The notes under the pieces: generated by a model
Told to the model about the DNA's origin: nothing
The model's input: the letters and a program-made list of their open reading frames with translations, nothing else
Databases searched by the model: none
Shown: positions 13,550-23,092 of the stretch, one piece after another
Layout: each line of letters opens with the position of its first letter
Position numbering within the stretch: the stretch's first letter is position 1
Made by a program: the position numbers and the translations under genes
NCBI RefSeq assembly: GCF_010726955.1
Contig: NZ_AP022603.1
Span: 1,240,001-1,304,000, forward strand
From: Mycolicibacterium fallax
Lineage (GTDB): Bacteria; Actinomycetota; Actinomycetes; Mycobacteriales; Mycobacteriaceae
DNA: 64,000 nucleotides
Direction: 5' to 3'

Positions 13550-14329
13550 TCAGCGCGGCTTGGCTCCGATGGCGGCCAGCAGCGGCTCGGCGAGTTCCGG
13601 GCGGCACATCAGCAGGTCAGGCAGGTACGGGTCGGGCCGGTTGTAGAGCATCGGGGAGCCGTCCAGGCGGGAGGCGTGCAGGCCGGCGGCCAGCACCACC
13701 CCGGCCGGGGCCGCCGAGTCCCACTCCCACTGCCCGCCGGCGTGCACGTAGGCGTCGACGTCGCCGCGGACCACCGCCATCGCCTTGGCGCCGGCCGAAC
13801 CGATCCGCACCAGCTCGACGTCCATCCGCTCGGCGATCCGGAACAGCACCGCCGGGGGCCGATTGGAGGACGCGGTGATCCGGATCGGCCCGTCACCGCG
13901 CGCGGGACCCGCGACGACGGTGTCGGTGCGGTAGACCTCGTCGTAGGCGGGCAGCGCGACCGCGGCGTCGGTGATCCGGCCGTCCGGGCCGCCGACCCGC
14001 TGCCACAGCGCGATGTGCACGGCCCAATCACGGTGCCCGGGCAGCGAGTACTGCCGGGTGCCGTCGACCGGATCGACGATCCACACCCGATCTCGGCCAA
14101 GCCGGACCAGGTCGTCGGGGGCTTCCTCGGACAGCACCGCGTCCTCGGGACGTTCGTCGCGCAGCCGGGCCAGGATCCGGGCGTTGGCCCGGGCGTCGCC
14201 GGCGTCGCCGAGATCCCAGGTGTAGTCGAAGCCCATCTCCTCGCGGACCGCCAGCAGCAGCCGGCCCGCGTCGACGGCCAGGTCCGCGGCCAGGTCGGCG
14301 TCGCTGCGATCCTCGGGCCCGGTGCTCAC
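13550..14329 (-). CDS. cysQ: 3'-phosphoadenosine-5'-phosphosulfate / inositol phosphatase CysQ
   Basis: A 259-aa magnesium-dependent phosphatase of the inositol monophosphatase fold. The metal-binding residues are seen in [10 protein letters not shown] (Glu68-Glu69) and the signature [13 protein letters not shown] (Asp86-Asp89). The second signature is [19 protein letters not shown] near residue 205. M. tuberculosis CysQ acts on PAP/PAPS and inositol phosphates and so tunes sulfate assimilation, which fits a place next to mshC. The GTG at 14329 is chosen; a weak AATACT box 6 nt upstream may make it leaderless. It diverges from the META lipoprotein gene. Confidence 0.88.
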   Translation of the reverse strand: MSTGPEDRSDADLAADLAVDAGRLLLAVREEMGFDYTWDLGDAGDARANARILARLRDERPEDAVLSEEAPDDLVRLGRDRVWIVDPVDGTRQYSLPGHRDWAVHIALWQRVGGPDGRITDAAVALPAYDEVYRTDTVVAGPARGDGPIRITASSNRPPAVLFRIAERMDVELVRIGSAGAKAMAVVRGDVDAYVHAGGQWEWDSAAPAGVVLAAGLHASRLDGSPMLYNRPDPYLPDLLMCRPELAEPLLAAIGAKPR

Positions 14330-14377
14330 CCTCCCAGTATTGTGGGTGGTCCGATACACCGATGAATGGAGGGTCCG

Positions 14378-14833
14378 GTGGCTTCGATCCGAGCCGCGGC
14401 GGGAGCCGCGGGACTGTTGACCGCGGCGGTGCTGCTGAGCGGCTGCCAGCCGGCCGCCGCGACCCCGAATCTGGCGGGCAGTTCCTGGGAGTTGGTGCAG
14501 ATCCAGTCGATGGACGACGCGCAGGGTGTGACCACGATTCCCGATCCGAGCGCGTTCACCGTGACGTTCGGCCCCGACGGGCGGGCCGGCTTCCAGCTCG
14601 ACTGCAACCGCGGCAACGGCAGCTATACCGCCGCCCCGGCCGACGACGGGCAGTCCGGGTCGCTGAGCTTCGGGCCGATCGGCGTGACGATGATGCTCTG
14701 CCCGCAGCCGTCGCTGGATTCCCGGGTGTCCACCGAGTTGGAGCGGGTCACCGGCTACCTGTTCGCCGACGGGCAGCTGCACCTGTCCACGAAGCTGGAC
14801 TCCAGCGTGCTGACCTGGCGCCCGGCGCCCTAG
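14378..14833 (+). CDS. META/HslJ-domain lipoprotein
   Basis: A 151-aa secreted lipoprotein. Residues 1-22 form a signal peptide ending in a lipobox (LLSGC, Cys23). The rest is a META domain like that of HslJ, with the usual [16 protein letters not shown] opening and the [23 protein letters not shown] and LTWRPAP-like segments. Such domains are linked to heat-shock or metal-stress proteins; the function here is unknown. The GTG at 14378 is preferred to an ATG at 14366 because a GGAGGG site sits 4 nt before it and the signal peptide then begins cleanly. Confidence 0.8.
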   Translation: MASIRAAAGAAGLLTAAVLLSGCQPAAATPNLAGSSWELVQIQSMDDAQGVTTIPDPSAFTVTFGPDGRAGFQLDCNRGNGSYTAAPADDGQSGSLSFGPIGVTMMLCPQPSLDSRVSTELERVTGYLFADGQLHLSTKLDSSVLTWRPAP

Positions 14834-14857
14834 CTTTCCCGCTGGCGCGGCACCCGC

Positions 14858-15736
14858 TCAGAACGCCGGCCAGGGTATTGGCCGCGCCCGCTGGTCCGGG
14901 CCGGGCAGCGCCGGGTCGGCCAGCAGCCCGCGGGCCCGGTCGCCGAGCGCGGCGAGCTCGGCGTCGGTGAGGTGCTCGGCGAGTTCCGCGCCGAATTCGC
15001 CGTCCAGCGCGGCGAGCAATTTCGTTATGTCGCAGAGTGTTTCGCCGCCGATCGGCTGGCCGGCCCAGCCCCACAGCACGGTGCGCAACTTGTCCTGGGC
15101 GTGCAGGCACAGGCCATGGTCCACGCCGTACACTCGGCCGTCGGTCCCGGCCAGCACGTGACCGCCCTTGCGGTCGGCGTTGTTGACCAGCACGTCGAAC
15201 ACCGCCAGTCGGCGCAGCCGCCGGTCGTCGGCGTGCACCAGCGCGACCTCGTTGCCGTCGTAATCCTGGGCGCGCAGCACCGGCAGGTAGCCGTCCGGCA
15301 CCGCATCGACGGGGCAGATGTCGACGAGATCCGGTGCGACCTCGGCGTCCTCCGGCGGCTGCGGGGACCCGGCCAGGCCGTCGCCGGGCTGGTTGACCCA
15401 GCGCTGCACCATGCCGGGACCGGCCGGGCCGTCCCGGATCACCGTGTCGGGCACCAGGTTCCAGCCCAGCCGGTCAGAGATCAGGAACGACGCCCGCTCC
15501 CGGCCGGCCAGGGTGCCGTCGGGAAAGTCCCACAGCGGCTGCTCCCCCGCGATCGGTTTGTACACGCAGTGCAGCACCGCACCGCCGGCCCCGCCGCCAC
15601 CGGCCCCGCCGCCGTCTGGCCCGTCGCCGAGTCGCGCCTCGCACAGGAACGTCGCGTTGCTGGCCGATCGGATCCGGCCGAGTATCGTCAGCGCGCCGTG
15701 ACGCAGGATCCGCGCGGCCTCAGCCGGACTGGTCAT
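14858..15736 (-). CDS. SCO1664 family protein (PI3/4-kinase-like fold), Rv2133c-like
   Basis: A 292-aa member of an actinobacterial family with distant resemblance to phosphatidylinositol 3/4-kinases. Landmarks are VYKPIAGEQPLWDFPDGTLA, the central LVNNADRKGGHVLAG, which resembles the kinase catalytic loop, and VYGVDHGLCLHAQDKLR, which resembles the metal-binding loop. A Gly-Ala-rich insert lies near residues 40-52. The biochemical activity is not established. It overlaps the upstream DUF3090 gene by 17 nt. The DUF3090, phosphoglycerate-mutase-like and SCO1664 genes form a conserved actinobacterial set. Confidence 0.8.
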   Translation of the reverse strand: MTSPAEAARILRHGALTILGRIRSASNATFLCEARLGDGPDGGGAGGGGAGGAVLHCVYKPIAGEQPLWDFPDGTLAGRERASFLISDRLGWNLVPDTVIRDGPAGPGMVQRWVNQPGDGLAGSPQPPEDAEVAPDLVDICPVDAVPDGYLPVLRAQDYDGNEVALVHADDRRLRRLAVFDVLVNNADRKGGHVLAGTDGRVYGVDHGLCLHAQDKLRTVLWGWAGQPIGGETLCDITKLLAALDGEFGAELAEHLTDAELAALGDRARGLLADPALPGPDQRARPIPWPAF

Positions 15737-16304
15737 CGCCGGGACCGAACGCCTCGCGGCGGTAGCCGTTGCTGCGCACGCAGATGTGCCCCTCGGCGTC
15801 CAGCGGCTCCTGGCACAGCGGGCACGGCGGCCGGCCCGCCGAGATCACCCGGTTGGACCGGGTGGCGAATTCCCGGGCCGACTCCGGGGACAGGAACACC
15901 CGCACCGCGTCGGGGCCCTCGTCGGTGTCCTCCAACACCACCGAGGCGTCGAACTCGGTGTCGCTGACCGCGAGCAACTCCACCACCACCGATTTGGCCT
16001 CGGCGTCCCAGCCCAGCCCCATGGTGCCGACCCGAAACTCCGCATCGACGGGGGTGATCAGCGGCGACAGGTCGCCCAGGTCGCTGATTTCCGGGGGCAG
16101 CGGGGTGCCGAACCGGCGGTTGATCTCGACCAGCAGCGCGGCGATCCGCTCGGCGAGCACTGCCACCTGCTGTTTCTCCAGCATCACCGACACCACCCGG
16201 CTCTCCCGCACCACCTGCAGGTAGAAGGTGCGGTCGCCGGGCTCCCCGACGGTCCCGGCGACGAACCGGTCGGGGCTGCGGAAGACGTGAATTGCGCGGG
16301 CCAT
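15720..16304 (-). CDS. DUF3090 family protein, Rv2134c-like
   Basis: A 194-aa protein of DUF3090 (also catalogued as conserved hypothetical TIGR03847). The opening MARAIHVFRSPDRFVAGTVG and the C-terminal zinc-ribbon-like PPCPLCQEPLDAEGHICVRS are typical: four Cys could bind a metal. The function is unknown, but its constant partnership with SCO1664 and a histidine phosphatase suggests shared phosphate chemistry (inference). The ATG at 16304 has a GGAGAGG site and a TACTTT -10-like box at 16314-16319. Confidence 0.85.
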   Translation of the reverse strand: MARAIHVFRSPDRFVAGTVGEPGDRTFYLQVVRESRVVSVMLEKQQVAVLAERIAALLVEINRRFGTPLPPEISDLGDLSPLITPVDAEFRVGTMGLGWDAEAKSVVVELLAVSDTEFDASVVLEDTDEGPDAVRVFLSPESAREFATRSNRVISAGRPPCPLCQEPLDAEGHICVRSNGYRREAFGPGDDQSG

Positions 16305-16333
16305 GGCCTCTCCAAAGTACCGGTAGGCCCCGG

Positions 16334-17023
16334 TCAGTCGGTCGAGCCGCCGACCGGGGCGTCCCCGGCGGCCGGTCCGGGCGTCTCGGCGGTCTTGCCC
16401 AGCACCGCGGCGAGTTCGGCGCCGGTGTGGTTGACGTGCAGGACGAAGGGCCGGGCCGGGGTGTACCGGATGACGCTCATCGAGGCGGGGTCGGCGACGA
16501 TCCGCTGAAAGCTGTCCAGGTGCGCGCCGAGCGCGTCGGCCAGCACCGATTTGATGACGTCGCCGTGCGTGCAGGCGATCCACAGCACGTCGTGCCCGGC
16601 GGCCTCGGCCAGCCTGCCGTCATGCTCACGGACCGCGGCGACCGCGCGGCTCTGCACGGCGGCCAGCCCCTCGCCGTCGGGAAACACCGCGGCGCTGGGC
16701 TGCTGCTGGACGACCCGCCACAGCGGCTCGGTGGCCAGTTCGGCCAGCGACCGGCCCGTCCAGGCCCCGTAGTCGACCTCGACCAGCCGGTCGTCGAGCA
16801 CCGGGTCCAGGCCCAGCTGCGCCGACAGCGGTTCCAGGGTGGCCCCGCAGCGCCGCAGCGGCGAACGCACCAGCGCCGCGATCGGCAGCCCGGCCACCCG
16901 GTCGATCAGGTCGCGGGCCTGCGCTCGGCCGCGGTCGTCGAGGTCCACCCCCGGGGTGCGCCCGGCCAGCGTGTGCGCGGTGTTGGCGACCGAACGACCG
17001 TGTCGCAGCAGGATGACCGTCAT
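16334..17023 (-). CDS. Histidine phosphatase (phosphoglycerate mutase-like), Rv2135c-like
   Basis: A 229-aa member of the histidine phosphatase superfamily. The phosphohistidine motif is [11 protein letters not shown] (His8). The second-arginine and acid residues are seen in [15 protein letters not shown] and [18 protein letters not shown], and the second catalytic His in [18 protein letters not shown]. The last 25 residues are an unstructured tail. M. tuberculosis Rv2135c has acid phosphatase activity; the physiological substrate is not known. The ATG overlaps the uppP stop (ATGA), so it is translationally coupled to uppP, whose pyrophosphatase product is itself a phosphate-releasing enzyme. 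Confidence 0.88.
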   Translation of the reverse strand: MTVILLRHGRSVANTAHTLAGRTPGVDLDDRGRAQARDLIDRVAGLPIAALVRSPLRRCGATLEPLSAQLGLDPVLDDRLVEVDYGAWTGRSLAELATEPLWRVVQQQPSAAVFPDGEGLAAVQSRAVAAVREHDGRLAEAAGHDVLWIACTHGDVIKSVLADALGAHLDSFQRIVADPASMSVIRYTPARPFVLHVNHTGAELAAVLGKTAETPGPAAGDAPVGGSTD

Positions 17024-17853
17024 GTCGCCGCCAGCACCCCGGTGCCCAGCAGCACCAGCACCACGGTCCCGAGCAGGATCCGGTAGCCGACGAACCAGTA
17101 CATGCTGTGGTTGCTGACAAAGCGCAGCAGCCAGGAGATCGCCGCGTACCCGATGACGAAGGTGAGCAGCACCGAGACCAGCAGCTGCGGGCCCGTCGCG
17201 CTCATCCCCTCGGTCACCGGCCGCCAGGCGTTGGGCAGTTCGTGCAGGCCCGAGGCGAACACCGCGGGAATCCCCAGCAGGAAGCCGAACCGGGCGGCCA
17301 GCGCGCGGTCCATGCCGAGGAACAGCCCGGCGCTGATCGTCGCCCCCGACCGGGACACCCCCGGCACCAGCGCCAGGCACTGGGCCAGGCCGACCAGCAG
17401 GCCGTCGCGCGCGGTGAGGTCCTCAACGCGGCGGGTCTGCCGGCCCAGATATTCCGCGGCGGCGATCACCAGGGAGAACCCGATCATCGCGCTCGCGACG
17501 ATCCACAGGTTGCGCACGTCGCCACGGATGAGCTGCTGGAACGCCACCCCGATGATGACGATCGGGACGCTGCCGATGATGACGTACCAGCCCAGCCGGT
17601 AGTCGGGGTCGCTGCGTCGCGCCGGGTTCCGCAAGCCGGCGAACCAGGCCCGCACGATCCGGACGATGTCCTTGGCGAAGTACGCCAGCACGGCCAGTTC
17701 GGTGCCGAGCTGGGACACCGCGGTGAACGACGCCCCGGCGTCGGCGGAGAAGAACAGCCGGGAGGTGATGGCCAGGTGCCCGGACGAGGAGACCGGCAGA
17801 AACTCGGTGAGGCCCTGCACGACGGACAGCACGATCATCTGCGTCCACGACAT
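17020..17853 (-). CDS. uppP: Undecaprenyl-diphosphatase UppP
   Basis: An integral membrane pyrophosphatase that converts undecaprenyl diphosphate to the monophosphate carrier, recycling the lipid used by MraY and MurG. The two conserved active-site regions are [13 protein letters not shown] and [16 protein letters not shown]; several hydrophobic helices follow. The 277-aa form starting at [18 protein letters not shown] matches M. tuberculosis UppP. An in-frame GTG at 17874 has a TACGGT box 7 nt upstream, which would give a leaderless 284-aa form. It is followed by the phosphatase gene in an ATGA overlap. Confidence 0.92.
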   Translation of the reverse strand: MSWTQMIVLSVVQGLTEFLPVSSSGHLAITSRLFFSADAGASFTAVSQLGTELAVLAYFAKDIVRIVRAWFAGLRNPARRSDPDYRLGWYVIIGSVPIVIIGVAFQQLIRGDVRNLWIVASAMIGFSLVIAAAEYLGRQTRRVEDLTARDGLLVGLAQCLALVPGVSRSGATISAGLFLGMDRALAARFGFLLGIPAVFASGLHELPNAWRPVTEGMSATGPQLLVSVLLTFVIGYAAISWLLRFVSNHSMYWFVGYRILLGTVVLVLLGTGVLAAT

Positions 17854-17881
17854 CGCCGCCACGGCTGTATCCACGCCGACG

Positions 17882-17887
17882 ACCGTA
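17882..17887 (-). promoter_or_regulatory. Leaderless-type -10 box upstream of uppP
   Basis: TACGGT (minus strand) lies 7 nt before an in-frame GTG at 17874, seven codons upstream of the usual MSW start. Confidence 0.4.
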
Positions 17888-18007
17888 CCGCTCGATTCCA
17901 CCGGCGTCGCAGCACCGGCGCCGGAGCCGCTTCGGACGCTCGGCCGCCGGGCATCGGGGCCCGGCGGCATAGACTCGACCGGACCCGTCACCGACCCGGA
18001 GAACGCC

Positions 18008-19036
18008 GTGCCCTTTTACGCCGCCCGCACCGCCCGGCTGGCCGTTGCCGGCCTGACCGCGCTGGCATTGCTCACCGGTTGTTCGGGCAACGAGCCGCTG
18101 GCCACCCCGCGGACCATCGAGCCGGGCCGGGCCGCCGATTCCCCGGCGACCGTCGTCACCCCGGCCGGCCAGATCCGCCCCATGCAGGGCACCGCGCAGT
18201 CGGCGATCTTCGATCCGGGTACCCGCTCGCTGGTGGTGCTGGCCGGCGGCCCGACGCCGGCGTTGCGGCTGTTCGGCGAGCAGCCCGCGGCGCGCACCGT
18301 CGCGCTGCCCGGCGGCGACGCGTCGGTGACCGCGCTGGCCGGCGACGGACCCGGCCGGGCCCTGCTGGCCGCCCGCGGCGGCTATTTCACCGTCGACCTG
18401 ACGGCCGGCTCGGCGACCCGGGTGGACGTCCAGGGTCGGCCGGACGCCGAATTCACCGCCATCGTGCGGCGCGCCGACGGCGCACTGGTGCTCGGCGCGG
18501 CCGACGGCACGGTGGTCGTGCTCGACGGCCCCTCGGCCGTCGCGCACTCCTCGAAGATCTTCGCCCGGGTCGACATGCTGGCGGTGCACGACGACACCGT
18601 GCTGGTGCTCGATCGCGGGCAGACCCTGGTGACCGAGCTCAAGTCCGACGGCGGTCAGGACCAGGCGCTGCGGGCCGGGGAGGGCGCCACCATGATGGTC
18701 GCCGACCCGGTCGGCCGGGTCCTGGTGACCGACAGCCGCGGCAACGAACTGCTCGCGTTCGGGGTCGACCCGCTGATCATGCGGCAGCGCTACCCGGTGC
18801 ACAGCGTGCCCTACGGGCTGGCCGGCTCGGCCACCCTGACCTGGGTCTCCACCACCGCCAACAACCAGATCGTGGGCTATGACCTGTCCACCGGCATCCC
18901 GGTGGAGAAGGTGCGCCATCCCAGCGTGCGGCAACCGGATCTGCTGGCCTACGACGACGGCACCGACACCCTGTATGCGGTGTCCACCCGCGGTGACGGG
19001 GTGCAGGTGATCCCGAACGCGTCGGGCCGCCAGTGA
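18008..19036 (+). CDS. lppL: Lipoprotein LppL, beta-propeller-like
   Basis: A 342-aa exported lipoprotein. The signal peptide ends in the lipobox ALLTGC (Cys25). The mature part shows repeated strands with DG turns ([66 protein letters not shown]), as expected of a beta-propeller. Its role is unknown. The GTG at 18008 has a GGAG site 6 nt upstream and a TAGACT -10 box at 17970-17975. The gene diverges from uppP and its stop overlaps the next start. Confidence 0.85.
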   Translation: MPFYAARTARLAVAGLTALALLTGCSGNEPLATPRTIEPGRAADSPATVVTPAGQIRPMQGTAQSAIFDPGTRSLVVLAGGPTPALRLFGEQPAARTVALPGGDASVTALAGDGPGRALLAARGGYFTVDLTAGSATRVDVQGRPDAEFTAIVRRADGALVLGAADGTVVVLDGPSAVAHSSKIFARVDMLAVHDDTVLVLDRGQTLVTELKSDGGQDQALRAGEGATMMVADPVGRVLVTDSRGNELLAFGVDPLIMRQRYPVHSVPYGLAGSATLTWVSTTANNQIVGYDLSTGIPVEKVRHPSVRQPDLLAYDDGTDTLYAVSTRGDGVQVIPNASGRQ

Positions 19037-19284
19037 GCTCGGCGTACCGGGGGCGGCTGCCCGCGGCCTGGGCAGCCGAGCTGTCCGAGGACTACGAGTG
19101 GATACCGCTGCGGCTGCCCGCGGACGTGACCCGGCTGACCGCGTCCACCCGACTGTCGATCGAGGCGCAGTACCGCGGCTGGGAACTGACCCGGGTGCGC
19201 CTCTACAGCGACGGATCTGGCCGAGTCCTGTTGCGTCGCAAGAAAACCCGAAACCCGTTGGCCGATCAGGTGGTGGGACCCTAG
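19033..19284 (+). CDS. DUF5703 family small protein
   Basis: An 83-aa soluble protein with the motif LSEDYEWIPLRLPADVTR and a closing basic stretch (GRVLLRRKKTRNPLADQV), as in the actinobacterial DUF5703 family. The middle segment EAQYRGWELTRVRLYSDG looks like a compact beta-rich fold. The function is unknown. Its GTG overlaps the lppL stop (GTGA), and pyrD begins on the base after its own stop, so all three are probably one operon. Confidence 0.75.
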   Translation: MSSAYRGRLPAAWAAELSEDYEWIPLRLPADVTRLTASTRLSIEAQYRGWELTRVRLYSDGSGRVLLRRKKTRNPLADQVVGP

Positions 19285-20355
19285 ATGTATGAGTTGCTGC
19301 GCTCGGCGATGTTCCGGGTGCCCCCGGAGCGCATCCACACGATGGTGTTCGCGGCGCTGCGGGCGGCCACCGCACCCGCCCCGGTGCGCGCCCGGCTCAC
19401 CGCCCGGCTGGCCCCCACCGACCCGATCCTGGCCAGCACCGTCTTCGGGGTGCGGTTCCCCGGCCCGCTGGGTCTGGCCGCCGGCTTCGACAAGGACGGC
19501 CACGGACTGAACGCCTGGGGCGCCCTCGGATTCGGCTACGCCGAGGTCGGCACCGTGACCGCGGCCGCCCAACCCGGCAATCCGTCGCCCCGGTTGTTCC
19601 GGCTGCCGGCCGATCGGGCGCTGCTCAACCGGATGGGCTTCAACAACGACGGCGCCGCCGCGCTGGCCACCCGGCTGGCCGGCCACCACCCGGATGTGCC
19701 GATCGGGGTGAACATCGGCAAGACCAAGCTCACCGCGCCGGAACACGCGGTCGAGGACTACCGGGCCAGCGCCCGGCTGCTGGGCCCGCTGGCGTCCTAT
19801 CTGGTGGTCAACGTCAGCTCCCCGAACACCCCGGGGCTGCGCGACCTGCAGGCGGTGGAGTCACTGCGCCCGATCCTGGCCGGGGTGCTGGCCGAGGTCG
19901 CCGCCGCGGGCACCCCGGTGCTGGTGAAGATCGCCCCGGATCTGTCCGATGAGGACGTCGACGCGGTGGCCGACCTGGCCGTCGAGCTGGGGCTGGCGGG
20001 CATCGTCGCCACCAACACCACCATCTCGCGGGACGGTTTGCGCACCCCGGGCGCCGCCGAACTGGGGGCCGGCGGGATTTCCGGCCCGCCGGTGGCCCGC
20101 CGGTCACTGGAGGTGCTGCGCCGGCTGCACGCCCGGGTCGGCGGCCGGTTGACCCTGGTCAGCGTCGGCGGCATCGAAACCGCCGATCAGGCCTGGGAAC
20201 GCATCACCGCCGGCGCGGCGCTGCTGCAGGGCTACACCGGCTTCATCTACGGCGGCGGCCTGTACGCCAAGCGGATCCAGGACGGCATCGCCGAACGCCT
20301 GCGTGCGGGGGGTTTCGCCGCGCTGAGCGAGGCGGTCGGGTCGGCCGCACCCTGA
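19285..20355 (+). CDS. pyrD: Dihydroorotate dehydrogenase (quinone), class 2 PyrD
   Basis: A 356-aa FMN enzyme that oxidises dihydroorotate to orotate with quinone in pyrimidine synthesis. The N-terminal helical extension ([20 protein letters not shown]) that docks class 2 enzymes to the membrane is present. The substrate loop is [12 protein letters not shown]. The catalytic-base region is [15 protein letters not shown] (about residues 174-188), with Ser as the base, as in class 2. FMN phosphate contacts are in [17 protein letters not shown] and [10 protein letters not shown]. It starts directly after the DUF5703 stop. A 20-bp tandem repeat begins right behind its own stop. Confidence 0.95.
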   Translation: MYELLRSAMFRVPPERIHTMVFAALRAATAPAPVRARLTARLAPTDPILASTVFGVRFPGPLGLAAGFDKDGHGLNAWGALGFGYAEVGTVTAAAQPGNPSPRLFRLPADRALLNRMGFNNDGAAALATRLAGHHPDVPIGVNIGKTKLTAPEHAVEDYRASARLLGPLASYLVVNVSSPNTPGLRDLQAVESLRPILAGVLAEVAAAGTPVLVKIAPDLSDEDVDAVADLAVELGLAGIVATNTTISRDGLRTPGAAELGAGGISGPPVARRSLEVLRRLHARVGGRLTLVSVGGIETADQAWERITAGAALLQGYTGFIYGGGLYAKRIQDGIAERLRAGGFAALSEAVGSAAP

Positions 20356-20395
20356 CCCTCGCGGCCCCGCCGCGGCCCTCGCGGCCTCGCCGCGG
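20356..20395. repeat. 20-nt tandem repeat, two copies, immediately after the pyrD stop
   Basis: Units at 20356-20375 and 20376-20395 (ccctcgcggccccgccgcgg and a one-base variant), followed by a degenerate third start, lie in the 407-nt gene-free gap after pyrD. Confidence 0.85.
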
Positions 20396-20608
20396 CCCCC
20401 GGCGCGGCCGTCTGTGGCGGCCCGATCCGCGGCCCGCAAGGCCGCGGTTTCGTTCCCGTCGAAAACAGGTAGTGACTACGCATGCCACCCGACCGATGGC
20501 TACGTAATCTTCTTTTCAAGGCACAGCGGACGGTTTGTTGAGGGGCAGGACGGCCGGGTCGCAGAGCTGGGGGGCGCGTAAGCCGCGTCCGTCCGCCGTC
20601 CGGTGTGC

Positions 20609-20663
20609 CCCAACGTGGACCGGGCGATACCGACGAGGGGTCGCCCGGTCCACGTTGGGTTTT
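20609..20663. terminator. Perfect 19-bp inverted repeat followed by TTTT
   Basis: Bases 20609-20627 and 20641-20659 are exact reverse complements (arm CCCAACGTGGACCGGGCGA) with a 13-nt loop, followed by four T on the plus strand. This is a textbook intrinsic terminator shape. It lies about 250 nt beyond pyrD and 100 nt before the next gene. It may end pyrD read-through or a short non-coding transcript starting near 20515 (a TAATCT box lies at 20505-20510). Apart from this, the tandem repeat and a GMC promoter candidate, nothing else was recognised in 20356-20762. Confidence 0.6.
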
Positions 20664-20720
20664 CCCCACCTCAGCTGCGGGTATTGCCAAAATCCCGGAG
20701 CTTTGTCGGTGCCGCGCGGT

Positions 20721-20726
20721 TAACTT
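20721..20726 (+). promoter_or_regulatory. Candidate -10 box (TAACTT) for the GMC operon
   Basis: TAACTT fits TANNNT and sits downstream of the hairpin, giving a leader of about 30 nt with an AGGGGG site before the ATG at 20763. No good -35 is visible. Confidence 0.4.
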
Positions 20727-20762
20727 ATTTCCGGCAGTTTGGGGATTGGCCAGGGGGTCGGG

Positions 20763-22487
20763 ATGAGCTTTCACATCGGCGAAGTTCCCGCGAACACCGA
20801 CGTGCTGGTGATCGGATCCGGGTTCGGCGGTTCGGTCGTCGCGGCCGAACTCGCGGCCGCGGGTACCCGGGTGACGGTGGTCGAACGCGGCAACCACTAC
20901 CCGCCGGGCAGCTTCCCCCGCGGACCGGCCGGGTTCGCCACGAATTTCTGGGACCCGAAGGCCGGTCTGCACGGAATGTTCGACGTGTGGAGCTTCCGCG
21001 GGCTGGAGACCGTGGTGGCCGCCGGGCTGGGCGGCGGTTCGCTGATCTACGCCAACGTGATGCTGCGCAAGCCCGACGCCTGGTTCCGCAACCAGCCCCA
21101 TCCGTACCGGCCCGGGGTCAGCGAAACCTGGTCGTTCACCCGCGCCGACCTCGATCCGCACTACGACGCCGTCCAGGCCGTCCTCGACGTCCAGGAACTG
21201 CCCACCGGGCCGGAGCCGCTGGATCCGGCCTTTCGGCTGCCCAAGACCGCCGCCTTCCGCCGCGTCGACGGGGCCCGCGCCGCGCCGCTGGCCGTCCAGT
21301 TCCGCGCCGGCCCCGACCGGCCCGCGATCGGCGCCCCGGTGCCCGATCCCGGCTACCCCAACCTGTTCGGCCAGCCCCGCCGCACCTGCCGGATGTGCGG
21401 GGAGTGCGACGTCGGCTGCAATGAGGGCGCCAAGAACAGCATGGACCACACCTACCTGTCCATGGCCGCCGCGCGCGGCGCGGTGCTGCACACCCGCACC
21501 GAGGTCACCGGCATCGCCCCCACCGACGGGGGATTCGAGGTGGCGCTGCGGGTGTATCCGGCGCCGCCGGCGGATCCGGCCGAACCCAGCCCCCCGCCGT
21601 CGGAGCACGTCATCACCGCCAGGCAGGTGGTGCTCGCCGCAGGCACCCTGGGCAGCACCTACCTGATGCTGCGCAACCGCGCCGCCCTGGGCCTGCACAA
21701 CCCGGTGCTGGGATCCCGGTTCTGTGGAAACGGTGACCTGCTCGGTTTCATCCTCGGCACCACCGCGTCGCTGACCGGCTGGCGGGGGCCGGTGATCACC
21801 TCCTACCTCGGGTTCCCCGACGACACCGAGACCGGCGATCCCACCGACTTCGGCATGTACCTGCAGGACGCCGGATACCCGGAGTTCGCGGCCTGGCTGA
21901 CCGACACCGCGGCCTCGCTGCGGCGGTTGCCGAAGATGGCGAAGGTGATTGTCGGCGAGGCGCTCGGGCGCCGGTTTCACCGCTCGGACACCTCGCTGTC
22001 GGCCGAGCTCAGCGAATTCCTCGGCCGGCCCACGGTGACCTCGCACGGCCTGCCGGTGCTGGGCATGGGCCTGGACGTCGCCGACGGCACCCTGTACCTG
22101 GACCGCGCCCGGCCGGCGATGATGAACAACACCTGGTCCACCCGATCCTCCGCGGAATACTTCGACATCCTGGTGGATCGGATGCGCCGGCTCGCCGAAC
22201 AGCTCGGCGGCCGGCTGACGCTGAACCCCACCTACCGGTTCCGCCGGGTGATCAGCGTGCATCCGCTCGGTGGTTGCCCAGCCGACACCGACCGGTCAGC
22301 GGGGGTGGTCGACGGGTTCGGCCGGGTCCGCGGTGTCCCCGGCCTGCGGATCTGCGACGGATCGGTGTTCCCGGGCCCGGTCGGCGCCAACCCGTCGATG
22401 ACGATCGCCGCGTTCGCCCGGCGCGCCGCCCGGCAGCTGATCGAGCACGGCGATCCGGCCGACTGGCCACCGGTGGTGCAGCCGTGA
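20763..22487 (+). CDS. GMC-family flavin oxidoreductase (cholesterol-oxidase-like)
   Basis: A 574-aa FAD enzyme. The dinucleotide-binding motif is VLVIGSGFGGSVVAAELAAA (from residue 15). The C-terminal GMC signature reads SVHPLGGCPADTDRSAGVVD, then GLRICDGSVFPGPVGANPSM, with the active-site His in HPLGGC. Residues 209-219 contain four Cys spaced C-x2-C-x2-C-x3-C, a pattern found in the ChoD-like subgroup. The likely substrate is a sterol or other hydrophobic alcohol; this is inference. The ATG at 20763 has a purine-rich site; an upstream in-frame start lacks one. It is the first of three overlapping genes. Confidence 0.8.
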   Translation: MSFHIGEVPANTDVLVIGSGFGGSVVAAELAAAGTRVTVVERGNHYPPGSFPRGPAGFATNFWDPKAGLHGMFDVWSFRGLETVVAAGLGGGSLIYANVMLRKPDAWFRNQPHPYRPGVSETWSFTRADLDPHYDAVQAVLDVQELPTGPEPLDPAFRLPKTAAFRRVDGARAAPLAVQFRAGPDRPAIGAPVPDPGYPNLFGQPRRTCRMCGECDVGCNEGAKNSMDHTYLSMAAARGAVLHTRTEVTGIAPTDGGFEVALRVYPAPPADPAEPSPPPSEHVITARQVVLAAGTLGSTYLMLRNRAALGLHNPVLGSRFCGNGDLLGFILGTTASLTGWRGPVITSYLGFPDDTETGDPTDFGMYLQDAGYPEFAAWLTDTAASLRRLPKMAKVIVGEALGRRFHRSDTSLSAELSEFLGRPTVTSHGLPVLGMGLDVADGTLYLDRARPAMMNNTWSTRSSAEYFDILVDRMRRLAEQLGGRLTLNPTYRFRRVISVHPLGGCPADTDRSAGVVDGFGRVRGVPGLRICDGSVFPGPVGANPSMTIAAFARRAARQLIEHGDPADWPPVVQP

Positions 22488-23092
22488 GCGTCGCCTTCAC
22501 CGAGACCATGCGCGGGTTCTACGCACCCGGCGCACCGGGCTACGACACCGGCGATCTGCTCGGGCGCGCGGACGGCTTTCGGCTGGCGTTCCGGTTGACG
22601 ATCAGCGCCCCCAACGTCGCCGCGGTCATCGCCGACCCGAACCACCAGATGGCCGCCACCGGCACGATCCTGGTCAAGGAATTCGGGCCCACCCCGCGTC
22701 CGGTCGCCGACGGCGGCACCTTCGGGCTGTTCGCGCCGGCCCGGCGCGGCCGCTACACCATGCGCTACCGGCTGCCGTTCCACACCATGACCGGCACCGC
22801 CATGACGCTGCTGGGTCACAAGGACGTCGGCGACGACCACGGCCCCGACCTGTGGCCGGACACCACCACGCTCTACACCCGGCTGCTGCGCGGCCACGTC
22901 GACTGGCCGCAGGACGAGGCCGGGCGGACCGATGAGTACGGCCGCGGCATTCTGCGGCTGACCGCACCGATGTTCGCCCGGCAGCTGACCACGCTGCGCG
23001 GCGAGTCTGCCGAGCTGGCCCGCTTCGGGGTGTTCTTCGGCCGCCAGCTGTTCGCCGCGTACCGCGGCCCGTACCGGCGGTATTCGGTGTGA
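22484..23092 (+). CDS. Unknown protein coupled to the GMC oxidoreductase
   Basis: A 202-aa protein of no recognised family. It begins MSVAFTETMRGFYAPGAPGY and contains beta-rich segments such as GTILVKEFGPTPRPVADGGT and YTMRYRLPFHTMTGTAMTLLG. There is no signal peptide or membrane helix. The GTG overlaps the GMC stop (GTGA), and its own stop overlaps the next start in the same way. I recall long proteins in other bacteria where a GMC domain and an alpha/beta hydrolase flank such a segment, so this may be the middle module of a protein split into three here (inference). Confidence 0.7.
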   Translation: MSVAFTETMRGFYAPGAPGYDTGDLLGRADGFRLAFRLTISAPNVAAVIADPNHQMAATGTILVKEFGPTPRPVADGGTFGLFAPARRGRYTMRYRLPFHTMTGTAMTLLGHKDVGDDHGPDLWPDTTTLYTRLLRGHVDWPQDEAGRTDEYGRGILRLTAPMFARQLTTLRGESAELARFGVFFGRQLFAAYRGPYRRYSV

